64,000 nt of DNA from the NCBI GenBank assembly GCA_028023455.1, contig JAQFVV010000111.1, positions 3,767,443-3,831,442 on the forward strand. The letters run 5' to 3'. The notes under the pieces were generated by a model. The model was given only the letters and a program-made list of their open reading frames with translations, ran no database searches and was not told the origin of the DNA. This stretch comes from Epiperipatus broadwayi. Taxonomy: Eukaryota > Onychophora > Udeonychophora > Euonychophora > Peripatidae. Position numbers and translations under genes: made by a program. How positions within the stretch are numbered: the stretch's first letter is position 1; every line of letters begins with the position of its first letter. Positions 14,209-25,564 of this stretch are shown here, piece after piece.

Positions 14209-14869
14209 GATAATGTAAAATTTATATTTACCTTTATATTTTTTTTGTTAAAGAATTAGAAACGCTATAATAATTAGGAGTAATTCTAATGATAGCGATA
14301 ATAATCTGAACTAGTTAATGTATAATGAAATAAATTTACAAAAATGTCAATAGACTTTTAAATGTTTTACTAAATCTAATTATAAGTCAAATAAATACTT
14401 TTTTTATGTAAGCCTTTTAATATCAATATTTGTTGACATTGTAGAGTCAAAATAATCTGTTAAATGTTTACTTCAGAACTTAATGTTTATAACTGAAAAT
14501 AATCCAATGTTCTCTTAATGCTTCTATTTTAACTTGAGAAGTTTTAAGGCATCACTGACATTTCAATTTGTAAAAGACATTAGTTATTAGTAAGGTATCA
14601 TCTTAGTGTATTTGAACTCATTATTTAGTATATTTATTCTGATATTGCTAAATATATTTTTGCCAATCCTTATATATATATTATATGCATACAATTGAAC
14701 TTAAATCCTGTCAGTATTCGGGGTATATGTGTATATTATATATTTTAAAGTCAATTGTCTAGATGGAGATTGGACAGCAAGATAATACAATATTACGACT
14801 ACATGACTATATGTGATCATTGCCTAATAATACCTTAAAGCTGATAAATTATTATCTGTTCTTAGATTG

Positions 14870-15260
14870 TAACATTTTGATTTACAAGTGTGAAACTCCC
14901 TGCACCCACAACCTTGATACCCTTCTCTTCAGATAAATACAATAATCATTACCACTAATCATTTACCAAACCAGAGATTGTCTTCAGTCCAGATACAAAA
15001 CTTTACCTCAGTTAAAGATTAATATATTTCATTTTTTAAAAAAGTCATCAAATAATTACTGCATTTATCTCAAATGATTGATATCAATGTTGTGGTAGGA
15101 TTGAGTTTTAAATTTGTAATTCAAAATCTAACAATTTACTATTGATAAATACTCTGCATGTAATAGATATATGGAGAGACGTCAATCGGAGGCAACTGAT
15201 GAGTGTTGTTTCAGCATAAAATGCATATTGGAGGTCATTTATCTTTTATTACATCATTAT
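14870..15260. repeat. Inverted pair of ribozyme-repeat half units
   Basis: About 14870-15025 matches the reverse complement of the unit described at 18.1-18.8 kb (it holds the complement of the TCTTTAACTGAGG...AGAGATTATC part). About 15045-15260 continues in direct orientation and includes the hammerhead copy at 15181. This is the same inverted arrangement as at 17.5-18.8 kb but older. Confidence 0.65.
15181..15236 (+). ncRNA. Degenerate hammerhead ribozyme copy 2
   Basis: CTGATGA is intact. Stem II is GTGTTG-TTT-CAGCAT, closable with a G-U pair. The second core box reads AAAA after the stem, followed by TGCATA and TTGG, with GGTCA at the outer helix I position. The conserved G of GAAA is lost, so activity is unlikely. 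It is homologous to the 18-kb copies. Confidence 0.6.
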
Positions 15261-16844
15261 TTTCCTGATTTTAAAGGACTGTGTGATAGCATGGATGTTA
15301 TTTAATATATTTTTAGATTAAAAAAATTAAAATTGGGCGATTAAAAAAAAGATTATATATTTGGTTGTCTTCAAAAATATTCATAAAACTAAATGCAATT
15401 ATATTTAATAGATATCAAGATCTGAGTTTGAATATGTCCAGGTAAAACTCAAAACGTCTCTCAAATTTCAGTCGCCCTAAAGATTTTTTTTAAATAGGCA
15501 GGTCATAGATAACCCAGTTAACTGGAAAGTATTAGTTAGTAATAGATATCTAGCTATTCTTAGCTATAAGATAAAGTAAAAATATAAAATTTGTCCAATC
15601 ATCATCATCTGAAAATTGATAAGCCTGGTGAATCTTTACTATTTCTTTTTAAAGACTTGGAGAGAAGTTGTTGCCTTATTAGTGTTTGTTTAAAACCTTT
15701 TTTGTCTATATATTTATAACCAATGATAATTTTTCTTATAACACAGATGAGAATTTCATTTGAATCAGTTGGTTGCAAGTAAACATACTATAATTTTATG
15801 TTTTATTTAATACAGTCCTGATCTTTGAGCTATTTCAAATTAATAATTTGTTGTATACTTTTTAATAAATAATATAAATATATTTACAATACATACAAAC
15901 AATAATATAAAAAGGTGCCAATCATTAATTATGTTTAATTCAATAAATTACTTTTAAAAATGTAGTTTCTAGTTAAAAAACGTAATGGATTGCATTATGG
16001 GAAAAAGAAGATTGCAATTACGATAGAAAATGAAAGACAGTAGTTATATTTACAACAGAACTGCTAGAGGAAGAATAAAATATATTTGACTTTTAATAAC
16101 AATGTAAATGAGGACAGTTAATTTACTTTAAAAATTACATGACCGAGAGTTAATTTCATTGTAATTTATAATTTCTGCAGTTTACATTTTTTCAGAGAAA
16201 TCCATTGATAATATTAAACAGAGAAGGCTTTTGAAAAAAATCCATGTCAATCTTAATAACTTTTTTTCATTATGTAATGAATCGCATTGTTAATGGCATA
16301 TTGGGTGAGCTCTTTAATTAGTTTAAAAATCCCATAAGCTGCAAACATTTTTCTTGAAGTAAAAAACATAAAAAAAAATCTAAAAAAATTAATTAAAAAA
16401 TGTATGCTAACCAAACTCAATAATTTCTTATGAATTTGATGATCCAAGTAAAGTGATATTAAATAAATCAGTTTCAATTTATTAATTGAACTAATTAATT
16501 ATTAATTAATTAATTGTATTAAGGTTATTAGTATACATTTTTTATATTATTCAAAGTAACATATAATTGAACTTATCATGATATTAGTATTTTTACAATT
16601 TGGTTATAATACACCTTAAACATTGCACCAGAAATATTTAGGATAGTGTTTTTAATTGTAGCAACAATAAATTATAATTTCAAATGAAAGGATCTCTGTT
16701 ACCTTAGTGCTAAATAGTTAATTGCATTTTACTGATAAATTAAGCCAAGTATTTTTTATCATTAATATGGTAATAGTCTAATTTGAATTATGTATTAGTT
16801 TTATAGATATAATCATTGATAAGAGCATATATCTTTTGATCCAT
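15261..16844. other. AT-rich non-coding stretch
   Basis: No gene seen. A short (ATTA)n run lies at about 16485-16515. Confidence 0.55.
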
Positions 16845-16965
16845 AAAGTATATACTTGCATTGGTGGTCAAGAAGTCAGCGTGACTGCCTTGCACTTGCA
16901 GGCAGTTGCCGGGTTGCAGGTTCATGTCCCAGCCGATGCTATGACACTTAAAAAAAAAGTACATA
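16845..16965 (+). mobile_element. tRNA-derived SINE
   Basis: The body (about 16855-16955) has TTGGTGGTCAAGAAGTCAGC (A-box region), GGTTGCAGGTTCATGTCCC (B-box region) and the family tail GATGCTATGACACTTAAAA. The flanks AAAGTATATA (16845) and AAAGTACATA (16956) look like an aged target duplication. Confidence 0.85.
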
Positions 16966-17003
16966 ATTAGTAGAATAAATTTTCATCTTCTTTCAATGAA
17001 GGT

Positions 17004-17173
17004 TACCAGAAGATAGTGCTTATTAATCAATCTCTAGTCTGTGCTTTTCTATCCAAAATCCCCAGATGAGTTTCAAGATCATGACTTGATAAAAGCCATA
17101 AGCTTGAAACAAATCTGGGCATTTTGGATAGAAAAGCACAGGATAAGAATTTATTAAACACTAACTTCTGGTA
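17004..17173. repeat. 170-bp foldback element
   Basis: The arms 17004-17077 and 17103-17173 are imperfect inverted complements. The inner core TGCTTTTCTATCCAAAAT pairs with ATTTTGGATAGAAAAGCA. The loop is about 25 bp. There is no coding capacity, and no clear target duplication was found. Confidence 0.8.
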
Positions 17174-17581
17174 ATTATCACTGCTTTCTAAAGCTTACAG
17201 TAAGTGGTAAAAGAAATATAAAATTATACTATTTAAACCTCACTACATAAGCCAAAGACATGTAACAGATCATATAATGTTTTATTGTTTTAAAATAATA
17301 TATTCATCAATCATGATAATAACTATTGATAAAAAGTGTCTGGCTTTGTATAAATTATTTTATACATGTCTATAGTAAAAAAGAAAATAAACCGTTTTTA
17401 TAAGCATAGAAATGTGGTAGCTGAAGTTGAATATTGTCTCTTTTTTTATTTATTTATATAACACTGTTGGGATGCAATATTAAACCACATTCAACTGTAA
17501 TGAGAGAATGTTACATTTTCATTTACCACTGTCAAACTCCCTCCACTCACAACTTTGACGCCATTCATTTCAGATAAATAC

Positions 17582-17796
17582 ACTAATGATTATTAAACAA
17601 AGGCAAAACTCTCCATACAGTAGAGCCACCCTGTGCCAAACAGAGTAATCAATGGATGCCAGAAGGCTTGTGCATAAAATCTGTTTGGCACAGGGTGGCA
17701 CTATTGTATGGAGAGTTTTGCGTTTGTTTACAACAATTATGTGCTAGTATAGAGATGGTGACCATGTGATGTTTGGTGGTTTAACTAATGATTATT
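17582..17796 (-). mobile_element. Hairpin retroposon with 13-bp target duplication and recoverable empty site
   Basis: ACTAATGATTATT occurs at 17582-17594 and 17784-17796, and once only in the homologous site of the direct unit at about 18587-18599 (complement). This proves insertion of 189 bp. Inside, GCAAAACTCTCCATACAGTA (about 17604) is complementary to the segment ending at about 17722, giving arms of about 45 bp around a 35-bp loop. Truncated copies at 5539 and 62410 share the end GAGAGTTTTGCC. A 13-bp duplication and variable truncation favour LINE-driven retroposition over a cut-and-paste MITE. Confidence 0.85.
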
Positions 17797-18007
17797 ACTA
17801 ATCATTTTCGAAACTAGAGATTATCTCTAGCACAGATATAAACTTAAACCTCAGTTAAAGATTAATATATCTGATTTTTCAAATTTACACACACGGAGTT
17901 ACTCACCTTTCTCTGTCCTGTATATAATATCTTTATAGATATAATAAACACCTCCACTTCCTCATTCTTTTCAAATTCATATAAATAAAGATATAATAAA
18001 AAACAAA

Positions 18008-18064
18008 TGACCCCCAAGATGTAATTCATGCTGAATCAGCACTCATCAGTTGGCCCAGGTCACT
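18008..18064 (-). ncRNA. Hammerhead ribozyme copy 3 (inverted unit)
   Basis: On the minus strand this reads helix I outer strand GTGACC, inner strand CCAA, the core box CTGATGA, stem II GTGCTG-ATT-CAGCAT, then GAATTACATC where the consensus has GAAATGCATC, then TTGG and GGGTCA. CTGATGA is intact, and both strands of helix I pair (TTGG with CCAA, GGTCA with TGACC). The second box has GAAT in place of GAAA. It differs from a canonical ribozyme by few bases. Confidence 0.7.
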
Positions 18065-18082
18065 ATCTCTCAGTTAAATAAT

Positions 18083-18484
18083 TCCATGTGTGTAAATTTG
18101 AAAAATCAGATATATTAATCTTTAACTGAGATTTAAAGTTTATATCTGTGCTAGAGATAATCTCTAGTTTCGAAAATGATTAGAAATAATCATTACTGTA
18201 CTTATCTGAAATGGTTGGCCTCAATATTGTGAGTGAAGAGAGTTTGACAATGGTAATTGAAAATGTAGAAATTTACTCTAGATAAATACTTTGCATATAA
18301 TAGAGATATATATGAGAGATAGTGACCTGGGCCAACTGATAAGTGCTGATTCAGCACGAAATGCATCTTGGGAGTCATTTATATTTTATTATATCTTTAT
18401 TTATATGAAGTTGAAAAGAATGGGGAAGTGTGGAGGTGTTTATTATATCTATAAAGATATTACATAAGGGAGAGAGAAAGGTGA
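18083..18484 (+). repeat. Direct ribozyme-repeat unit A (about 402 bp)
   Basis: The unit starts near AATTCCATGTGTGTAAATTT and ends with GAGAGAAAGGTGAATAATTCC, where unit B begins. Order within the unit: TTTAACTGAG region, CTAGAGATAATCTCTAG palindrome, a TTGACAATGG region, the hammerhead, then an AT-rich TTATATGAA region. The head-to-tail period of about 402 bp to unit B matches the size range of retrozyme monomers. Confidence 0.85.
18321..18377 (+). ncRNA. Hammerhead ribozyme copy 4
   Basis: Helix I strand GTGACC..CCAA, core box CTGATAA (consensus CTGATGA, one change), stem II perfect with an added closing pair (GTGCTG-ATT-CAGCAC), GAAA intact, then TGCATC with TTGG following the expected cleavage site. 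The single core substitution should abolish or strongly reduce activity. Confidence 0.72.
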
Positions 18485-18832
18485 ATAATTCCATGTGTGT
18501 ACATTTAAAAAATCAGATATATTAATCTTTAACTGATGTTTAAAGTTTATATCTGTGCTAGAGATAATCTCTAGTTTCAAAAATGATTAGTAATAATCAT
18601 TAGTGTATTTATCTGAAATGGATGGTGTCAAAATTGTGAGTGGAGGGAGTTTGACAATGGTAAATAAAAATGTAACAATTTACTCTAGATAAATACTTTG
18701 CATATAATAGAGATATATATGAGAGATAGTGACCTGGGCCAACTAATGAGTGTTGGTTCAGCACGAAATGCATCTTGGGGGTCACTTGTCTTTTATTATA
18801 TTTTTATTTATATGAATTTGAAAACAATAAGA
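18485..18832 (+). repeat. Direct ribozyme-repeat unit B
   Basis: Head-to-tail with unit A and clearly homologous over its length, ending about 55 bp before the expected unit end. It preserves the empty target site used by the 17595-17783 insertion in the inverted unit. Confidence 0.85.
18729..18785 (+). ncRNA. Hammerhead ribozyme copy 5
   Basis: Core box CTAATGA (one change from CTGATGA), stem II GTGTTG-GTT-CAGCAC (one G-U), GAAA intact, ATGCATC, then TTGG and GGTCA pairing with CCAA and TGACC upstream. Helix III would be only the short self-complementary ATGCAT, the minimal helix III known for hammerheads of Penelope-like elements and retrozymes, which can work as dimers. Confidence 0.72.
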
Positions 18833-19260
18833 GAACACTAAATGGTATATTAAAACTTATAAGTTGGTATAAATATTAGTGTAAGATTGAAATTGCATTT
18901 TTAAAAGGTGTTGAAAGAAATTATATATTCTACATCATAATTTATTAATATTTTTATATTATGTATAGATTTAGATTTACATCATTTTTCTGATTAGATA
19001 TACACACTATAAATTCCTCTAAAGCTTTTTAAATTCTCAGCTGTCATCTTGTGAAAGATATTCCATATCAGTTTTTTTACTATACATGCTCATTACATAA
19101 GCTAATGTTCATCAAGTAAGTTAGATATCTGAGGCTTAAACATCCACCCAGAATCAATAGTCTGAGTATTTATTTATATGTTTTAATACTAATCACTTGT
19201 TATTGGCACATGAATGTGTTTAGAATTGGGATACAGAATAATCAACTGATTATTTTTTTA
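18833..19260. other. AT-rich non-coding stretch
   Basis: Nothing recognised. Confidence 0.5.
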
Positions 19261-19995
19261 CTATTCGTATTCCATGATAACTGTTCTGAAAATGTGATGA
19301 ATTTCCAAACTTTGACTTTTCTGTTTCTGTATCTTTTTAAATAATTGATTTGTTATATCCACAAGAATGTCTGTGCAGTCATCAAATAAATATACACAAT
19401 AAGACTCACAATATTTCATGTAATCAGAATAGCGAATAGTCCACAACAACTCTATCTCTACAGTTCGCTAATGTTCAATTCCCATGCTGTTCTCTTGCAA
19501 TGGATGCTCTGCTTGAATGCTCTGCAACGGATATTTTGCAATGAATGCTCTGCAACAAATGCTCTGCTGTTCTCTTGCAAGGAATGCTCTGCTGTTCTCT
19601 TGCAATGGATGCTCTCAATATCTCTGCTGTGGGCTCTTTCAGTTCACCCGTGGACTATATTTCCACTGGGCACTAGTCATTAACCACAAGAACCGACATG
19701 AGATATCTCTACTGGAGTTGTTCTCAAATAACTGCTTACTCAAATACTCTATACTACTCTGTGTAGTTGTTATAAGTCTTTCTATGGCCTTCTGATAACT
19801 GCAGCAATTAATACACTGTCCAATAAGGTAACGTCTCTTATCTAGAAATATTTGCAATCAGCAAATATTTCTCGGAATTGTCGATCGCCATTACGTCAAT
19901 GCCTTAATTAAATTCCTCAGTTATCAGAGCGTGATCTAAAAACAACCTCTCGAATACATTCTAGTTTTTCTGGAGTGCACAAACATGTCTGCCAT
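19261..19995 (-). pseudogene. Coding-like remnant with a small internal tandem repeat
   Basis: Less AT-rich than its surroundings. The minus strand has open stretches 19857-19639 (72 codons, containing AIERLITTTQSSIEYLSK) and 19449-19261 (62 codons). Between them, about 19488-19615 holds 3-5 imperfect copies of a motif close to GCAGAGCATTCCTTGCAAGA. I recognise no family. It could be a retroposed transcript or the end of an unidentified element. Confidence 0.35.
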
Positions 19996-20683
19996 TTTTA
20001 CAAATTACTAATGATTAAATAACATATTTGTGATCACAGCCACAATATAACTTATATTTAGGATTGCCTCTTGTTTATGCCTTATCTTAGATACACACAA
20101 ATTAATAAAGAAAAAGAGAAAAACTAGAACAAAAGGGGACAAAAAAATTAAGCTTAAATGCTCAAATACTAAGACTTTTTTATACCAGTATAATATATAT
20201 TGTTAATATTTAAATTAACTCCATTAGACTAATGTATATATAATAACAAAACAAATTACTGGTATCGTAGATAGATTTTCCCTGATGATTAATTTAAACA
20301 TTTAATTTGTTAATATTTTTATTGACTTTTTAAAATATTTATGTGTAGAAGACTTTAATTTTGTTTAAAGTTAACAATTTATCTTTAAATGGTAAAGTTT
20401 TCATTTTCGTCTGGTAATTTGACATATTAAGAAAACTAATGAAGTATTACTTTTTACAAATTATTGTTTGCCTACATTAGATTAATCAATCATTTATTGT
20501 ATTAATATTTGCTCAACAAATTACATAACAGATGGTTTAGAATTAAGCTAACATTTTATAACAAAGAAAGTCGGAAAGTGCATTACATTTTCTTAAAGAC
20601 TTTCAAAGTAAATTATATGAACATTATTTTAAACGTTTATTTATCTACTTATCTCTGTTGACTGACGATCTATCTGTCTGCCT

Positions 20684-21012
<329 letters not shown>

Positions 21013-21519
21013 ATTGTACAGCCTTTTGTCTATTTATTTATCTATTTGTTTACCAATTTTTACTCTGCCAGATCATAAATTATATATCTGTCTATTTTAA
21101 ATGTCAATGATATATGAATATTTTAAATACGATTCATAAAGTCACTTTAAACTTATATAGACTTTAAAGATGAAATAATATATATATAAGTTTGAATTAA
21201 TTTTTTATTTATTAATTATTAATTTTTGAATTAAAATTAACAATTATGTAATCATTTCAAGTTCATAATTTTATGAAAAGAATATAAAAGTTTAAATAAT
21301 AAGAATTACGTGTACGGAAAAAATAAGTTTATAATAAAAAACATCAATCATCGGAACTGATTTATTTAAACATGTATTGTATGTGTGGAGAAAACAATTA
21401 CTGCACATCAAAAAATACATTTATTAAAATATCTTTTTAATTATTACTTTAAATAGTAATATTGAAAAATAATCTATTACCATTAATATGTAAAAAAAAA
21501 TAATGTAATTTTATATATA
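21013..21519. other. AT-rich non-coding stretch
   Basis: Nothing recognised. Confidence 0.5.
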
Positions 21520-21626
21520 GACTCTTTTTTTTTTTCATAATGGCAAAGCGTTGACCGGGAAGCGAAGCCAGCCAACTGCTTGGAAGGCAGCTATGGTAAC
21601 CGCTAGGCCACCAACACGTGACTCTT
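21520..21626 (-). mobile_element. tRNA-derived SINE
   Basis: Minus-strand copy: a poly-T at 21525-21535 (the A-tail), then complements of the tail, B-box region (GGGAAGCGAAGCC) and A-box region (CCGCTAGGCCACCAACACG). GACTCTT at 21520-21526 and 21620-21626 is a short target duplication. Confidence 0.85.
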
Positions 21627-22974
21627 GATATCAAGAAATTGATTTTCACCATTTCATGAGAGATATATTGTGATCATTAATTTCAAAATGATTGATAAAA
21701 TTAATTTTATCAACGATTTTGTAGTAATATAGATTTAAAATTAAACTCTTATAAAAAATAAAACAAAGAATTCTCATGCATATGATTGTATTATGAAATG
21801 AAAAGCAAGAATGTTTAGCTTTCAATTATCTACTAGAAGTTGTTAAAAAAGTTTAGACAAAAAATAAAACATAATTAGTGAAGTTACATAAGTTAATAAC
21901 TTTGTAGAACAGTATCGTATGAATTTAAATAATAAAATTAACTTCTGGCTAATAATTAGGAATATAATATGTTATATAGCATAAAAATGGAAAGAAATTT
22001 AAATCTTTATTCTGCATTTTTAATATTAAATAAATCTTCAATATAATACGAATTATATATATAGTAACCATCTCTATATGGATATAAAGAATATAGATAT
22101 AATAATGTTAAAATAAAAATATTATTTTCTTAAAACTAACTAGATCTAGTATGAATCGATAAATCTAAGGAAGATCAGAAAGTGTCCATGAAGATAATAA
22201 CTTCTAGTATCGATATTGGTAAAACTAGCTTTAAAATCCATAAGCAAAATATTATTAGATATATTTAATATTTATAAAACCAATAAAGAGTTAATAATCA
22301 GGTGTATGAAATGAATGGGGAATTCGAATTATGAATTAGGTGATAAATAGATGATGAAAACAAATAATTAAATAATGAAAATGAATAAGCTTAAGAGTGA
22401 GGAGAAGAGAAAGAAAATGTGTTAGGATAATGAATGATTAAGATGATAGAATAGAAGACAATGACGGATGAATCAATTATGATAATGAATTAAGATATAG
22501 TGAAGACGAAAAAATAAAAAAAAACATCAAGATGAAATATGAAAACAATGTTGATGATGGAGAATGAGATTCTGAACTATAAACTAATATTGTATTAAAT
22601 GACAGTAAAATAAAATAAAACACAGTATGGATTCTAATCTTGATGAAACCAAAATATTTAACCATGAATTTAAAATAAACTATAAGGTTTAAAAACTAGA
22701 AAAAAAATTTACATTTTAAATTATACAAATTCAATTAAACTATAAAGATAAACACAACTCAAATAAAAGTAAATAAATAACTTTAAACATAAAAATCACC
22801 ATAAATTCAAAATTACAACTGTGAATTAGTAATTTAAATTTCTCAAGGTTCAAATAACTCAAATATTACTATTTTATAAAATATACTTGGATTAGTGAGA
22901 GAGATTTTGCAACTACCCAAATATAAAAAACAAAGACAGCTTATAAAAAATACAATTATTAAAAAATATTTGGG
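21627..22974. other. AT-rich non-coding stretch with a purine-rich segment
   Basis: Positions 22300-22560 are rich in GA/AAT-type purine runs. No gene or element was recognised up to the LINE array. Confidence 0.5.
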
Positions 22975-24371
22975 AACCCCAATACCAACAGTACTGTTTA
23001 GATTTTTTTTTCTTCTACATCTTTCCTTGCTAGTGCACTATTATATTTTCTTATATCATTTTAAACTCCATTTCATCAATTTTTAAAAAAATAAGATATT
23101 CAATTTTTTTAATGCATCATGTTTATGTATCTTCATATTCCTTCTTTTGTTCATAAATTCTATAGTTTCAACATGAACTTCTTTGGACAATCCCTGCTTA
23201 TTCTACCAGCTATCTTTGTTGTAGTATTTAAAAATATATCATTTATTTTCCTATTAATTTAATTGAAATCTGACTCATGTTCAAATCTTCAAATACATGA
23301 AACTAATTTGGAATTTTAATTTAAATTTTTAGAATGTTTCCAAATATTAAAAATATCAACTATAATTATTGTTTTTCTTAATAATTTTTGGTCCTCTAGT
23401 TTTGCATTGATATGTATCTTATATCTTAGTAATCAAAGTTTACTTCCTGTGTTGAAATTATTAAAAACATTACAATTTTAAAATAAGTATTTTCTAATAA
23501 TCAAAATATAGACCAATTCTGATGTATCTTCATTTGGATTCTTGCACATCCATTTCCATTTAATAATTTCTCAAAAGAAGAATTTATAATATAAAGTTTG
23601 TTATTTCCTGCAAACTGCAGAAGTCAAAGTCCTCTCTCATTTCTATTATCATAATGAAATTTACTTAAAGCATCTTTAACTTTCATTTGTTTACCAATTC
23701 TATCATTAAAGCCTCCCATAACAGTTTTAAAATGTTATTTGGTCTGATCAAAAATCTTTTGTACATCCATATAATATCTTCTACTATTTCATCACTATGA
23801 GAGCTTGTTGGACAGAAACATGAATTAGATGCATTTGGTATCTGCTATTAAGTTAATAACTATTCTTGCCACTCTTTCCAATACATTTTCAATATCCACT
23901 ATGTTGTTTTTCCACTTTTTATTTGCAATGAATCTTACTCACATTATACTTCCAATATTTGTGCCTTTGTAGCAGAGTACAGGTTTACTTCTTAAATAAA
24001 TTGTGTCTTCATCTTTTCTTCTAACTTCACTAAGTCCACTAATATCACCCTTCACTTGAAAGAGATCTGCATTTGTATCTAAATAAAGAACACTCCTCTA
24101 GTTGCATACTGTGTCCACAATGAGAAGATTTTTAGTCTCCACCTTGGCCACTCATTGCTGCATTGGCTGGTAATATTACAGTGTTCTGAGAATAAGGACC
24201 ATAATTTATTTAAGTATATAACTAATAAAAGCTCAAAGTGAATTCACACACACATTCATTCTGGCTTCATCAGGCAACAGAGAAAAAAATCCATTGTGAT
24301 TCTTGTTGTAAAATTCAGAGGTTAAATGCCAATAAATTCAGTGTGCTGGTTAATGTGTATTGGTGAGCAGG
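22975..24371 (-). pseudogene. LINE copy 1 (RTE-type), 5' half only
   Basis: Contains the 5' leader and the endonuclease region (about 23860-24060, complement) and the linker towards the reverse transcriptase. The match to other units stops at about 22975, at CCCCAATACCAACAG, which is the array edge. No intact frame. Confidence 0.75.
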
Positions 24372-25133
24372 TCATCCATATTCGAATATTATATGAATAA
24401 TCACATATTAATATCAGCTGCAGTGACAGTAACGCATGGAGTGGAAAATTTGTCCTGCTTGCTTCTTTCAGACCCTCCAAAAGTTTCGCCTTTCAGTTAC
24501 AGCAAACTTTTTTCTGCAGCGCATGCACATTTATGCAGAGAAACACTGAAATATAGAGATAGTTTGGAAAATAACTTAATTTTTAAACACTTTTGCAAAT
24601 AATATTTTCTGTCTATTTTTTTCATTAGCATTATAAAGAAAAATAATGTACGATTTTTTAAAGAAATTATTAATTTATTTTCATTATTCAGCAATAGAAA
24701 GCTTTAAGATATGAATTAAAATGAGAATAAATGATAAAAAATATCCCACCTTAACTACTTTAAGTTTATAAATCATTACTATATTTCATGAAATAATACT
24801 TACTTTTATTGTAAAAAAGTAAATCATTAATAAATATGTTCCTTCAATAATAAGATGTTGGCTGATTACAGTAGCATAGATGTTCTGATTGCACTGCTAT
24901 TACAGCTATGGAGTAGTTATAAGTTAGGCTGGTGGTCTACCTATGTGAATCAGTGTTACGCAATGTATCAGCTAAAGCCTGGTACAGCATTGCGGCGGAT
25001 CCTTAGACAGCCAATGTCTTTAGAGTAAACAATACTTTTGATGGTGAGGATGTGGGATCGCTTGTGAATAATAGGCTCTAAAGTTTATGGAATAAATACT
25101 TGTTTTTATATTAATAATTTGCTCGGATAAATG

Positions 25134-25224
25134 TGATCTTTTTTTTTTTTATGTCAAATGTGTTGACCGTGAAGCGAATCCGAGCCAGCTGCTTGGAAGG
25201 CAGCTATGTTAACAACTGATCTTA
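25134..25224 (-). mobile_element. tRNA-derived SINE, 5'-truncated
   Basis: Poly-T, then complements of the tail and B-box region (GAAGCGAATCCGAGCC) and TTGGAAGGCAGC, ending before the A-box. TGATCTT flanks it at 25134-25140 and 25218-25224. The empty site is kept in spacer 2 near 29835 (TATGATCTTGGTCAG). Confidence 0.85.
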
Positions 25225-25427
25225 GTCCGTGTTACACAATATGTTCATCTTTCCTGCCAGAATATTGTTTTTAATACGCTAATTGATAATACTTGCATGA
25301 TTACACTTGTACAATAATTGCTATAATTACATAACAATTTTATTAACAGAAACTGAATATATAGTTTAAACAAATAATCAAGTGATTTGCAAAAAACAGT
25401 TTTAAACAACATATTTTCTTTAATTTT

Positions 25428-25564
25428 CTACTTTGAATTTTTTTTTTTCATATGTCATAGCATCGGCCAGGATGCGAATTCGCAACCGTCTGCAACCAAC
25501 TACTTGCTTGCAAGGCAGCTGCGATGATCTCTGGGCTAACAACACTTGACTACTTTGAATTTTT
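25428..25564 (-). mobile_element. tRNA-derived SINE with 15-bp target duplication
   Basis: The body (about 25443-25549) reads as the complement of the family: poly-T, CATATGTCATAGCATCGGCC, a B-box region GCGAATTCGC, and TTGCTTGCAAGGCAGCTGCG. CTACTTTGAATTTTT is repeated at 25428-25442 and 25550-25564. The related spacer near 30055 preserves the uninterrupted site. Confidence 0.92.

Larger units (their letters stand above)
17505..18082 (-). repeat. Inverted unit of the ribozyme repeat, with a nested insertion
   Basis: This is the reverse complement of the two direct units that follow. It carries the complement of the hammerhead at 18008-18064. At 17595-17783 it is split by a 189-bp hairpin element whose target duplication can be verified against the direct units. 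Without the insert the unit is about 375 bp. Confidence 0.85.

Noticed and set aside
19488-19615. Repeat-spacer pattern resembling a CRISPR array
   Set aside because: Repeats are imperfect and contiguous, in a clearly eukaryotic sequence.
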